Counted from the first letter of the stretch, positions 45,538-56,140 are shown. The stretch: DNA of 64,000 nucleotides from Asterochloris sp. CNOR1 (GCA_963969365.1 OZ017764.1:1-64000), one strand, 5' to 3'. A program made the numbers and translations. The notes: a model not told the origin generated them from the sequence alone.

Positions 45538-46245
45538 TTAAAAATTCTTCTCAAATAAAAAGCCTATCCAGATAATAATCTCGGCAAACAAGAAAAAAAG
45601 GCTGAAGATTAGGGATTCTATAACAAGATCAGGAGGAGACACAAAAGCTGCTAATAGCAAAAGAACAAAAAAGATTACCTTTCTATTTTTACAAAGAGCA
45701 GAGCTTTTTAACGCTGAATAGTAAAAAAGAAGAGAAAAGACAAGAGGAAGTTGGAAAAAAAGTACAGTGAAAAGAAGCACACTCTGCAACCAATTTACAT
45801 ATGAAACCATCCTTGGCTGCAGCTCCATTGTAAAACCATTCATTTGAATTTCAAAAAGAAGAAGGAATTTAGACAAGAAAGGCAACACAAAAACAAAAGT
45901 GAAAAATCCAGCAAAAACAAACAAAAAAAAAGAGTAAAAAAGCCAACCTCTTGCCTTATAATCTTCAGATTTATGAAAAGTAGGAGACAGAAAAGTATAG
46001 AAATGATAGAGAAGAAAAGGTATAATAGACAAAATAGAAAACAAAAAACAAACTTTCAAAGTGCTTAAAACCCCTTCTGTTACTTCTATGAAAACAAATT
46101 CTCGTTTGCTCTGTAAAAAAGGGTACACAAATAGGAAGAGGGATTCTTTAGATTTAAATAGATAAATAGTAAAAGTAAGAGTTAACGAGAAAACTAAATA
46201 GAGAAACCTTTCTCGTATTTCCTTTAAGTGATCAAATAAGGTCAT
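45538..46245 (-). CDS. tatC: Sec-independent translocase TatC (MttB/Ymf16)
   Basis: TatC is the multispanning receptor subunit of the twin-arginine translocase in the inner membrane. The 235-residue protein begins MTLFDHLKEIRERFLY, the conserved start region with the Glu-x-x-x-Arg pattern. It has EVTEGVLSTLKV in place of the family's P-x-E-x-F region, about six hydrophobic helices, and AFVSPPDLVIESLIF near the C-terminus, matching the PDxxTQ/E loop. It is the only gene recognised on the minus strand and faces the rest of the cluster. No repeat words occur within it. Confidence 0.93.
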   Translation of the reverse strand: MTLFDHLKEIRERFLYLVFSLTLTFTIYLFKSKESLFLFVYPFLQSKREFVFIEVTEGVLSTLKVCFLFSILSIIPFLLYHFYTFLSPTFHKSEDYKARGWLFYSFFLFVFAGFFTFVFVLPFLSKFLLLFEIQMNGFTMELQPRMVSYVNWLQSVLLFTVLFFQLPLVFSLLFYYSALKSSALCKNRKVIFFVLLLLAAFVSPPDLVIESLIFSLFFLFAEIIIWIGFLFEKNF

Positions 46246-47607
46246 AAAAAATTATTGAGTTTTGTTATTGTTGCGCTGAATGCTTCGCTTATTGCTTCGC
46301 TTATTGCTTTGCACGTAGTAGTGCGAATTCTCTTGTTGCTATACCTTCGGTCGCATAGCAAAATATCCTTGTTGACCGTGACCGTGACCCTTCGCACGGT
46401 CACGGTCACGTAAAGCGTTCTACGCTGCAATTCACTTGTTGCTAGTGATGGTGACCCGTAGCACAGGGTACAAAGGGATTGCGTGCATCCTTTGCTCTGC
46501 TTATTGCTTTGCGACCGAAGGTAGTAGCGCAGCACAGGACGGGTCACTTGTAGCCTGTGCTACGCTGAATGCTTCGCACGTGATGCAGAGCAAGAAGGGT
46601 CGACTTGCTTCGCACGTAGTAAGGCAACACAACCTTTAAGCAATAAAGCGTACCAAACGAAAGAAGTGTTGCTTTAAGCAATACAAGTGATGGTACAATT
46701 CTCTTGTTGCTAGTGACTCTTCGCACCAATGAATTGCTTTTTGCTCTTTGCGCATGCGAACCAATTCCGCCCTTCTAACCGAAGGTAGCACGACCTTGCT
46801 TCGCACTTGCTCTGCATCACTAGCAACAAGTGAATTGAAGGTAACAATTCTCTTGTTGGTAGGGATTGTACCCTGTGCGAATTCTCTTGTTGCTATACTA
46901 CCTTGTCCTTGCTTTGCTTATTGCTTCGCTGTGCTACCTTCGGTCGCGAAGCACGCAAGAAGAGAGTATAGCAACAAGTGAATTGTGGTTTGCTTATTGT
47001 AAGGGAAGCAACACTACCTGCGGTCAGCACTTGCTTCGCATGTGCGAAGCAAGGACGCAATAAGCAAAGGCAACACTTGTGAATTCTCTTGTTGCTAGTG
47101 CATAGGGTGCGTCCTTGCTTTGCATGGATGGGATTGCGCCCATCCTACGGACGCAACTTGTTGCTATACTCTCTTCTTGCGTGCTTCGCGACCGAAGGTA
47201 GCACAGCGAAGCAATAAGCAAAGCAAAAGCAACAAGTTGATGCAGAGCACGGTCGACTTGCTTCGCACGTAGTAAGGCAACACAACCTTTAAGCAAGACA
47301 TGCAAAGCAACCACTTTTAAGTCAAGGGTGGCAAATAAGGAAAGCGTTGGTTGCATTTGTATTTCTTGTAGGAGAAAAAAACACACACAACTTGTTGCGT
47401 CTCCTACTTGCGTGCTTCGCTGGCACGACCGCTTGCTACGGGTGCAAAGGGATTGCTTTGCACGTAAAGCGTAGCAAAGTATGGGTAGCAATTGCTCCAT
47501 TGCTTGTGCTGACCGCAGGTAGTGTTGCTTCGCATGCAATAAAAGCAAGTAGGTAGCACAACAATGGATCTTAAGAAAACGGCTTTTTAAAGGTAGGCAA
47601 AAAAGCA
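46246..47607. repeat. repeat mosaic between tatC and trnL
   Basis: No gene is seen. It holds the second copy of the 190-bp duplication (46875-47064), a ~70-bp element copy (about 46792-46855) and a GTGACC hairpin (about 46376-46410). Confidence 0.78.
46875..47064. repeat. 190-bp composite duplication, copy B
   Basis: It matches 37422-37611 almost base for base, with differences such as AACAAGTGAATT here and AACAAGAGAATT there. Such a pair can recombine and could generate subgenomic forms. Confidence 0.85.
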
Positions 47608-47688
47608 GCTCACTTGGTGAAACAGGTAAACACGGCAGACTCAAAATTTGTACCTTTCAGGTTATCGGTTCGAGTCCGATAGTGAGCA
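47608..47688 (+). tRNA. trnL: tRNA-Leu(CAA)
   Basis: The acceptor GCTCACT pairs perfectly with AGTGAGC. It is class II with a long variable arm. The anticodon loop CTCAAAA gives CAA and the T arm is ATCGG-TTCGAGT-CCGAT. The discriminator is A. Confidence 0.94.
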
Positions 47689-48150
47689 TCTCTGTTTCAT
47701 AGGGCAAACATTCTAACCAATACCCGTTTGCTAAAAAAACACAAGCAACTTGTTACTATTGCGTTGTGTTGCTTAAAGGTTGCCCTTCTTGCGCCCTTCT
47801 TGCGCACGCGAAGCAATTCCGCCCTTGTGCGTACCAAGCACAGCACAGCACAGGATGCAATTCTTGCACAGGGATTGCTTCGCATGTACCAAGTGCAAAG
47901 CAATCCCTACCAACAAGTGAATTGAAGGTAACAATTCTCTTGTTGGCAGTTACGTGCGAAGCAAGGTCGTGCTACGTGTTGCTTGGCTTACAATAAGCGA
48001 AGGGCGGAAGAAGGGCGCAAAGAGCAAAAAGCAATTCATTGGCCCATCTGTGCAAAGCAAGGACGGGTCTTCTACCTTCTTGCGTGCTTCGCTCGCACAG
48101 CAAAGCAAGATCAGCAACAAGAGAATTGTACCATCACTTGCTTGCCACCT
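47689..48150. repeat. repeat mosaic spacer
   Basis: Repeat words only. No gene or perfect long hairpin was noticed. Confidence 0.65.
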
Positions 48151-48222
48151 GGTTAGGTAGCATAAAGGCTAATGTATGAGATTGCAAATCTTGTGATGGC
48201 AGTTCGATTCTGCCTCTAACCT
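48151..48222 (+). tRNA. trnC: tRNA-Cys(GCA)
   Basis: The acceptor GGTTAGG pairs with TCTAACC. The anticodon arm GAGATTGCAAATCTT presents GCA, and the T arm is GGCAG-TTCGATT-CTGCC. The discriminator T is typical of tRNA-Cys. Confidence 0.94.
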
Positions 48223-48671
48223 CAATCTTTTCTTTGGAAATAACACTTGTATTACAACGCTTGTACAGCCTATGTCTGTTCTTTGCTTTTACCGTAGCAA
48301 AGGCAATAGTATAGAGTTTACAGGGTAGAGTTGTAAGCAAAATAATACGCTTCGTCCTTTGTCCAAAGGATGGACGAAAAACGAAAAATAAAGGACGAAA
48401 AATGAAGGGCGCGTAATAAGCAATAACTCGTTTTACAGTAAACTAACTTCTTATTGTGCTACGTGATGATACGGGTGCAAAGGGATTGCGCCCATCCTAC
48501 AGACGCAACTTGTTGCTATACTACCTTCTTCCGCCCTTGTGCTACCTACGGTCAGCAAGCACAGCGAAGCAATAAAAAAAGCAAAATATCCTTGTTGACC
48601 GTGACCGTGCGAAGGGTCACGGTCACCGTCACGTAAAGCTTTAAGCAAGTCAACAAAACAATTTCATGATA
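48223..48671. repeat. spacer, partly unique then repeat mosaic
   Basis: Positions 48223-48460 are largely unique, with tandem GGACGAAAAA words near 48370-48405. The rest is repeat mosaic with a GTGACC hairpin at about 48597-48634. No gene is seen. Confidence 0.65.
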
Positions 48672-48745
48672 GTGCTTGTAACTCAATCGGATAGAGTGTC
48701 AAACTACGGATTTGAAAGCTGAGAGTTCGAATCTTTCCAAGCACG
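48672..48745 (+). tRNA. trnR: tRNA-Arg(ACG)
   Basis: The acceptor GTGCTTG pairs perfectly with CAAGCAC. The anticodon stem TCAAA/TTTGA encloses loop CTACGGA (ACG), and the T arm is GAGAG-TTCGAAT-CTTTC. A34 must be deaminated to inosine to read CGN codons, as in bacteria. Confidence 0.92.
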
Positions 48746-49199
48746 AAGTTCTACTTTCTTCATTATTTTCCACTGACTCTAACCGTGACCCGTGAAAGCT
48801 TTACGTGACCCGTCCTTCCTTCTTGCACTTTGCGCCCTTCTTCCGCCCTTCGCTTACTGTAAGCCAAGCAACACGTAGCACGACCTTGCTTCGCACTTGC
48901 TCTGCATCACTAGCAACAAATGAATTTAAGGTAACTAGCAACAAGTTGCGTCCGTAGGATGGGCGCAATCCTTTTGCACCCGTAGCAAAGACAAGGCAAC
49001 ACCCAACAATCAGTACGAGTTGTAAAAAATAATGTTGCGCGTGAAAAGCAAGTGCCAAGCAATATATTGCTGCACATGCAAAGGGATTGCAAAGCAAAAG
49101 CAACACTTGCTTAAAGGTTGTGCTTCCTACTAGCAACAAGTTGATGCAGAGCACGGTCGACCGAAGTACGTACCACTTGTGCAACCTGGAAAACATAAA
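48746..49199. repeat. repeat mosaic spacer
   Basis: The spacer contains a diverged ~70-bp element copy (about 48882-48947). No gene is seen. Confidence 0.68.
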
Positions 49200-49272
49200 G
49201 CCTGCTTAGCTCAACTGGTAGAGTATCGGTTTTGTAAACCGACGGTTATCGGTTCAATTCCGATAGCAGGCT
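49200..49272 (+). tRNA. trnT: tRNA-Thr(UGU)
   Basis: The acceptor GCCTGCT pairs perfectly with AGCAGGC. The anticodon arm CGGTTTTGTAAACCG presents UGU, and the T arm is ATCGG-TTCAATT-CCGAT. The discriminator is T. Confidence 0.94.
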
Positions 49273-50050
49273 TATTCTTTTTAGAAAAAAGTATACAATA
49301 CCTACCTTGAGTTTCACTTAAGGGCCTAAAGAGGTTGCCTCTGGAAGTAGGGCGTGACGTACGCCAGTCCTTTGCTTTGCTGTGCTGACCGCAGGTAGTG
49401 TTGCTTCCCTTACAATAAGCGAAGGGCGGAAGAAGGTAGTGTTGCTTCTTGCTACGGGTCACAAGTACTGTGGTGTGCTTTTTGCGCCCTTCTTGCGCAT
49501 GCGAAGCAATTGCGTGGTACGCTTATTGTAAGGGAAGCAACACTACCTGCGGTCAGCACAGCACAGCAAAGCACACCACAGTACTTGCTTCGCACGTCAC
49601 ACAAAGCACAGGGTCACGAAAAAAACAGGCGTTGTCTTGCTTAAAGGTAGTGACCCTTCTCGTGCATCCTGACCGTGCGAAGCATCACAGGACGGGTCTT
49701 CTACCTTCTTCCGCCCTTCTAACCGAAGTTTGCACGAGCAACTTGTTGCTAGTGCGAAGCAAGGACGCAATTGTGACCCGTAGCAAGAAGCAACACGTTG
49801 CTTCGCACACAAGAGAATTCACCAAAACCAATTGCTTAAAGCTTGTGCTACTATTACCTTCTTCCGCCCTTCGCAACTTGGTGACCGTGCATCCTACTAG
49901 CAACAAGAGAATTGGGTCACCGTCGACCGAAGTAGGTAGCACAGCGAAGCATTTAGCAATTGCTGTACAAAGCAACTAGTTGCTTCGCACCACAGCAATT
50001 TAAACGCAATTGTTGCTTCAACAACTCAAATCTTTTTCTTTGCATCTTTT
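49273..50050. repeat. spacer with a nested inverted repeat
   Basis: No gene is seen. A 19-bp inverted pair (49462-49480 and 49569-49587) encloses 88 bases of other repeat words, so one hairpin seems to have received further insertions in its loop. Confidence 0.75.
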
Positions 50051-50416
50051 ATGACACGGTCTATTTATAAAGGCCCTTTTTCAGAAATAAAAATCGACAA
50101 AACCAATCTTTTAGACGGCCGATCAAATCAAAACGAATTAAGAAGCTCAAGAGAGTTTAAAAAAAGAAATCTCTCTGCTGTTCAAAACTTTAAGCAAGTA
50201 GGGGCAATTACGGGTTTTCAAAGTGGCAAACTTAGGTTGTGGTCACGTCGCTCTGTAATCTTGCCAGAAAATGTAGGTCTTGATTGTGAAGTCCATAACG
50301 GAAAAAGATTTGTTTCCCTGAAAGTGAGAGAGGAAATGGTAGGTCACAGATTTGGGGAGTTTGCTTTGACGCGAAAAAGGCCACAGCACAAAAGCAGCAA
50401 AAAGAAGCGCAGGTAG
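50051..50416 (+). CDS. rps19: ribosomal protein S19
   Basis: uS19 sits in the head of the small mitoribosomal subunit. The protein starts MTRSIYKGPF, the conserved N-terminus, and has WSRRSVILPENVGL (about residues 65-78), VHNGKRF and EEMVGHRFGEFALTRKRP near the C-terminus. At 121 residues it is longer than the usual 80-95. The extra ~30 residues are between KGPF and the WSRRS motif and are not repeat-derived. It heads the ribosomal protein cluster rps19, rpl10, rps3, rpl16, rps4, which here is interrupted by trnI and nad2. Confidence 0.95.
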   Translation: MTRSIYKGPFSEIKIDKTNLLDGRSNQNELRSSREFKKRNLSAVQNFKQVGAITGFQSGKLRLWSRRSVILPENVGLDCEVHNGKRFVSLKVREEMVGHRFGEFALTRKRPQHKSSKKKRR

Positions 50417-51213
50417 TGGTACACATCAAGTTGCTTTTATCAATTTAAACAGTTAGTGTTGCTTTGGTACGCACGTGATGGTAGGCACAAGGGTGTGCCA
50501 AGCAATTTAAACACAACCTTGTCCTTCTTGCGCGACTTGGTGCGAATTCTCTTGTTGCTATACGTACTTCTTGCGCCCTTCTAACCGAAGGTAGCACAGC
50601 CAAGCAATAAGCAGAGCAAAATATCCTTGTTGACCGTGACCCTTCGCACGGTCACGGTCACGGTCACGTAAAGCAAAATATCCTTGTTGCTACCTTCTTC
50701 CGCCCTTCGCTTATTGCGTCCTTGCTTCGCACTAGCAACAAGTTGCTTGTGCGAAAAAAGGGCGGAAGAAGTACGTAGCACAGCAATTGCTATTGAAATT
50801 TTGTGCGTACCAAGCACAGCACTACCATAACGTGAGAAATATCATGCAATACCAACAGGATGGTACAATTCTCTTGTTGCTAGTGTTGCTTCGCACCAAA
50901 ATTCTCTTGTTGCTAGTGATGGTAAAAGCTTGCCCTTCCTGACCCTTGGCACAGGATGGGTCACAAGCTTGTTGCTTAAAGGTAGTGACCCTTCTCGTGC
51001 ATCCTTTGCTCTGCTTATTGCTTTGCGACCGAAGGTAGTAGCGCAGCACAGGATGGGTCTTCTATCTTCTTGCGTGCTACGCTTATTGCTTTGCACGTAG
51101 CACAGATCCTTCGGACGCAATTGTAAGCGAAGCAACGCCAGCAACAAGAGAATTCACCAAAACCAAGTGTTTGCTTCCACAAGAAACTTTACAAGTCACA
51201 TAAAACACAACAA
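50417..51213. repeat. repeat mosaic spacer
   Basis: Repeat words only, with an asymmetrically extended GTGACC hairpin near 50634-50668. No gene is seen. Confidence 0.7.
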
Positions 51214-52326
51214 ATGAATAAAATCTCGGGAAAAAAATTAAATCTCTTAAAAACCTTGGAAATCCTAAAATCCAATCAGTTTGTATCCTTTTACCATTTC
51301 AACAACCTGTCCAAAAGAGAATGGGATACAATCAAGCTTCAACTTAGAAAGATTGAAACACAAGATATCCCTTCCAACGAAAGCGAAGGGGGGGACAAAG
51401 AAAAAAAGGCAAGGACGCAAGTATTGCCTTTGCTGACCGCAGGTAGCACGCGCAGCAATTTATTGCTTGAACGTACAGCACTTGTGTTGCCTCGCACCAA
51501 AAGCAATTTGTTGCTAAAGCAAGTGCCTAGCAATAGCAACAAGTTGGTTAAGGGTGTTACAACAAAAAGAAAGTTAAAAGGCGCAGAAGTTGAACTTTTA
51601 GTCTTAAAATCAAAAGCCGTTGTTAAGGCCCTGTATCCGTTTCTCTTTTATTCCCAGAGTTGTCTTGCTTCGCACGGGGTTGAGCAAACAGTTCATACTT
51701 ATCCTCTTGCTTTGCGTGGTACTAGTACTACGTGCGAAGCAAGTCGCGAAGCAATAAGCAAAGCAATAAAGCAAAGGGATCGCTTTGCGACCGAAGGTAG
51801 TGACCCGTTAAGCATAACCGTTGCTACGCGACTTGGTGACCGTGACCGTGACCCTTCGCACGGTCACCGTCACGGTCACACCCTTACGCACAAGCAATCC
51901 CTTTTAAATGTAAGCGATTCGCTGTTACCGGAAAAAAGCGCGTGCTACCTGCGGTCAGCAAATAACCAATTAGGGTTCACTTTAAACCCTGTGCCTGCGG
52001 CAAGAATAAACTCGCTAATAAACGCTTTTTATCTTATAGAGGGGCCTACCCTTCTAGTAGGAGCTTCTACGATAGAAGGGTTTAAAGAATCTGCCAGGCA
52101 ACTAGAAAAGGAAAAAAGTTTGGTCTTTGTAGGTGGTGTTCTTGAAAATCAATTCATTAACCACCTAGATTTAAAAGATTGTTTAAAAACGTCTCTTCCA
52201 ACCTCTGCAAATTTGTTGCAAACTTTGAACTACCCTTTAATGATACCCCCTCTTAATTATTACTCCAATAAGTTGCTTTTCTCGCTCCAAAAAAGGCAAG
52301 AATCGTTGAAAAAGGAGGAACTTTAA
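51214..52326 (+). CDS. rpl10: ribosomal protein L10 with repeat-encoded insertions
   Basis: uL10 anchors the L7/L12 stalk of the large mitoribosomal subunit. The N-terminus LLKTLEILKSNQFVSFYHFN followed by NLSKREWDTIKLQLRK resembles algal and plant mitochondrial L10. Residues 276-318 (EGPTLLVGASTIEGFKESAR and VFVGGVLENQFINHLDL) fit its GPT and GG-ylen segments. The 370-residue length is about twice the norm. Residues ~67-113 and ~150-250 are translated repeat words, including a complete GTGACC hairpin read as DRDRDPSHGHRHGH, and the whole frame is open. The excess must be tolerated as loops or removed. The family call rests on motif resemblance. Confidence 0.72.
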   Translation: MNKISGKKLNLLKTLEILKSNQFVSFYHFNNLSKREWDTIKLQLRKIETQDIPSNESEGGDKEKKARTQVLPLLTAGSTRSNLLLERTALVLPRTKSNLLLKQVPSNSNKLVKGVTTKRKLKGAEVELLVLKSKAVVKALYPFLFYSQSCLASHGVEQTVHTYPLALRGTSTTCEASREAISKAIKQRDRFATEGSDPLSITVATRLGDRDRDPSHGHRHGHTLTHKQSLLNVSDSLLPEKSACYLRSANNQLGFTLNPVPAARINSLINAFYLIEGPTLLVGASTIEGFKESARQLEKEKSLVFVGGVLENQFINHLDLKDCLKTSLPTSANLLQTLNYPLMIPPLNYYSNKLLFSLQKRQESLKKEEL

Positions 52327-53079
52327 ACTTCGTGCTGTGCTGTGCTTGGTACGCACAAACTTTCAATAGCAATTGCGTCCTTGCTTCGCACAAGCAACTT
52401 GTTGCTAGTGCGAGCTTTGCACGCAATTGCTTCGCACGTGCAAGTAGTTGCTTCGCTTATTGCTTCGCTGTGCGAGCGAAGCACGCAAGAAGTACGTGTA
52501 GCAACAAGAGAATTTTGCTTGGGCGCAAGAAGGGGGCAACCGATTAGTTCCGGGTATTGCTTTAAATTGCTTGTCCTGATGGTGAAAGCTTGTGCTACGG
52601 GTCACAAGCTTTGCGTGCAGAGTAAAGGGATTGCTTTGCGACTTGCTTCGCACGTAGTGCGTACCATCTTGTTGCTAGTGGTAAGCAATTCATTGCTTCG
52701 CTTATTGCGTCCTTGCTTCTAACCGAAGGTATAGCAACAAGTTGCTCGTGCAAACTTCGGTTAGAAGGGCGGAAGAAGTACGTAGTGCGAACCATCACAA
52801 GCAATTGCTAGTAGTGCTGTGCTACCTTCGGTTAGAAGGGCGGAAGAAGGGCGCAAAGAACACTTGTAAGCGAAGCAACACTACCTGCGGTCAGCAAAGC
52901 AAGGCAAACATCTTAATACGCACGTGATAGTACGCACAAGCAATTGCTTGTGTTGGTGCGAAGGGTCTTCTACCTTCTTCCGCCCTTCTAACCGAAGTTT
53001 GCACAGCAAAGCAAGATCAGCAACAAGTTGCTTTAGGTAGCACAACAATACAAAAATAAACTATTTTCTAAACTTCAGT
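52327..53079. repeat. repeat mosaic spacer
   Basis: No gene is seen; repeat words throughout up to the tRNA exon. Confidence 0.7.
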
Positions 53080-53118
53080 GGGCATATAACTCAGCAGGTT
53101 AGAGTATACGCCTGATAA
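53080..53118 (+). tRNA. trnI: tRNA-Ile(GAU), 5' exon
   Basis: The exon gives acceptor GGGCATA, D arm, anticodon stem TACGC and loop CTGATAA (GAU). The gene is interrupted right after the anticodon loop and resumes at 55437. Confidence 0.9.
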
Positions 53119-55436
53119 TTGTGGTCGGAGGCAGATTAGAATCAGTAAAGGTAAATTCCTTTCACATTGGCACATAATGTGTAAATCACCAGCTCTACTC
53201 ATTTTGCGAAAGCAATAGGGGGTTGTAACATGCTGGGAAGATGTTGTGGTAAAATAGTACTTGCTTTGCATGTAAAGGATGCTACGCACGTGACCGTGAC
53301 CGTGACCCTTCGCACGGTCACGGTCACGTAGTGCATCCTACTAGCAACAAGTTGATGCAGAGCACGGTCGACTTGCTTCGCACGTAGTAGTCGTTGCTTA
53401 AAGCTTGTGGTACGCTTTATTGCTTTGCACTTGCTCTTTGCCTGTGGCACGACCTTGCTTCGCACTTGCTCTGCATCACTAGCAACAAGTGAATTTGCAT
53501 AAGCAAATCTAATCTAAGTTTGTATTTTTTTGCGATAACACATCTTCGTGAAAAGTAGGTATGGTGAAAGCGTAATTGTTTGAAATCTGAATGCAAATCG
53601 AGGTTTGCGTGCCTCCCCTAAGAGTTAGGGTCTTAATTGTGTTTTCTTTAGCTTATCAGAAGAAAACAAGTGTTCAACATTAAGAGGTGCCCTTTAATTA
53701 AGGGTTCAAGCAGCAACAGGAACACCTAACCCTTTTTTTCCTAAGGAGATAAAACAGGTAAATGCCTTGCCTTTGGTACGCACATCTTTGTGCCTACCAA
53801 AATTCTCTTGTTGCTAGGAATGTATTTAAAGCTTGTTGCAAGTGTTGCTTAAAGCTTGTGCTTACCATCACTAGCAACAAGAGAATTGTCTCTATCTCAG
53901 GAAATGGATTCTAATATAACCCGGCGGGCTCACTAAAGCGAGAAATAGTATCTTTAAGCAGTTTTCATGTAAAAAGCACGTGTTGCTCGGCACACAAAAG
54001 CTTGCTCCCTGTTGTTGCTTGGCTTATTGTAAGCCAAGCAACACGTAGTGCTGCCCTTGCTTGTGCTGTGCTGACCGCAGGTAGTGTTGCTTGGCTTACA
54101 ATAAGCGAAGGGCGCAATTGCTTCGCACGCGCAAGTAGGTAGCACAAGCAGGCAAGAAGCAACACTTGTTCGAAAACAACTTACTTATTGCTATGTGAGG
54201 AGAAGAATCGGGAATCACATGATTTTGAAAGGTAATCTCTTTCAAGCGTAACTCCTTAATTTTGTTGTTTTTATCGTGTTCCTGTTCTTTATCAATCTTT
54301 TTAGAGAAGTTAGGAGGGATAAAAACGCACAGCGAGAGCACATACAACAAAGAAAAGAATATATGCGTCGTGTTCTTTGCTTAAACAACACAACCCTTAA
54401 GCAATTGCTGGTAGTGCTGTGCTACCTTCGGTTAGAAGGGCGGAAGAAGGGCGGAAAGAACACATGTAGAGCAACGGATGCCTTGCACCCTTAAGCACGT
54501 GCGTTCCTAGTGGTGTGCTGTGCTTGGTAGGCACAAGGGCGGAATTGCTTCGCACGCGCAAGAAGCACTTTTGTTTTACACACAAAAGTGTTTTTGTTCT
54601 TTGCTTTAAATTGCTTTTTGCTCTGCATTACCCTTGCCCGTGCGAAGCAATTCCGCCCTTCGCTGTGCTGACCGCAGGTAGTGTTGCTTGGCTTACAATA
54701 AGCACAGCACTACCAACTGCTACCTACTTGCTTTTATTGCTTCGCGACTTTTGCGTGCTTCGCTCGCACAGCACGTAGTAGCACAAGCAAGTGTTCTGAT
54801 TTACAAGCAACTTGTTGCTAGTGTGCGCAGCACAAGGGTTGTGGTCCGTAGCAAGAAGCAAGACTCTCTTCTTGCGTGGTACGCTTATTGTAAGCCAAGC
54901 AACACTACCTGCGGTCAGCACAGCAAAGCAATTCATTGGTGACCGTGCGAAGGGTCACGTGCATACATTTTTTTTGTTTATAAGGGGTTTGCTGCCAAGG
55001 ATTCTAGGATAAGAAGGGTACATTTTTTGCAATTCAAAATGAAACAGTTGTAAGTAAAAGCAACATCCTTGGATCCGTAGGAAGGATTGAAGGCACAACT
55101 TTTTGTAATAGGCCGCAAAGCAAACTCACGATCATACAAGAATAGCCTTTTTGTTGAAACAACAAACTCGTCCTTTGCTACGCTTTATTGCTTCGCGACC
55201 AAAGAGAATAAAGCAACGCTTGTTGCTCTACTACTCTCTTCTTGCGTGCTTCGCTTATTGCTTTGCACGTAGCACAGATCGTGCGAAGCAAGGACGCAAT
55301 AGGCAAAGTAATAAAGAATCGTAATCTTTCTTCTTATCTAGAGAGCCGTATGCATTGAAAGGTGCCTGTACGGTTCGGGAAGAGGAGCTTTAATAAGATA
55401 AGAGTTGTATCTTACATAGAACCCTCCTACTTTCAT
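53119..55436 (+). mobile_element. group II intron in trnI(GAU)
   Basis: The intron lies between tRNA positions 38 and 39. Domain V is clear at 55343-55376 (GAGCCGTATG stem, GAAA-type loop, TGTACGGTTC), followed by a domain VI stem and a terminal AT. The start TTGTGGTCGG resembles the start of the land-plant chloroplast trnI(GAU) intron, which is at the same site as I recall it. No maturase ORF survives. Unique structural blocks (53500-53760, 53900-53950, 54170-54360, 54975-55100) alternate with repeat mosaic, including a GTGACC hairpin (about 53291-53330) and a ~70-bp element (about 53451-53495). Confidence 0.87.
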
Positions 55437-55471
55437 GCGTAAAGTCGAAGGTTCAAGTCCTTCTATGCCCA
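55437..55471 (+). tRNA. trnI: tRNA-Ile(GAU), 3' exon
   Basis: GCGTA completes the anticodon stem with TACGC. It is followed by the variable loop, T arm GAAGG-TTCAAGT-CCTTC and acceptor TATGCCC, the exact complement of GGGCATA. The discriminator is A. Spliced length is 74 bases. Confidence 0.9.
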
Positions 55472-56140
55472 AGTAATTAGAGAAACCAGTTGTAAGATAT
55501 GGTATTGCGTTTTACGTGCAAAGCAATTGGTGAATTCTCTTGTTGCTAGTAGCAAGAAGCAACACAAGCGTACCAATTGCATTTGTAGGAAGCACGAGGC
55601 CGGTCCTTGCTTTACACAAAAAAACACAAGCAGTTGATGCAGAGCACAAGGTTGTGCTTGTCGTTGCTTCTTGCTCTTTGCGCCCTTCTTCCGCCCTTCG
55701 CTGTGCGAGCGTACCACGCAAGAAGGTAGCACGACCTTGCTTCGCACTTGCTCTGCATCACTAGCAACAAGTGAATTGAAGGTAACTAGCAACAAGTGAA
55801 TTGTTACCTTCGGTCAGCAGAGCACAGGCTCTTGGTACCCATCACTAGCAATTGCTGTGCTACCTTCTTGCGTGGTACGCTCGCACAGCGAAGGGCGGAA
55901 GTAGTTGCTTCGCTTATTGCTTCGCACGTATAGCAACAAGTTGCTTTTGCTTGCATCACGACAAAAGTCCACGCAACCACTTGCGTGCATCCTGATGCGC
56001 AGCACAGGACGGGTCACGTAAAGGTTTTACTTTGTCGTGGTACGTACTTCGGTCGACCCAATTCTCTTGTTGCTAGTAGGATGCATAAGGAAACAATACA
56101 TTAAGAAAAAACACATAAAAAACAAGAAAAAGAAACATCT
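55472..56140. repeat. repeat mosaic upstream of rps3
   Basis: Repeat words, with a ~70-bp element copy at about 55733-55801. No gene is seen. Confidence 0.72.

Noticed and set aside
45844-46068. Plus-strand lysine-rich ORF
   Set aside because: It is the antisense shadow of the phenylalanine-rich tatC gene.
54096-54350. Minus-strand charged ORF inside the trnI intron (KKIDKEQEHDKNNK region)
   Set aside because: The clean stretch is short, sits in intron structural sequence, and resembles no maturase motif.
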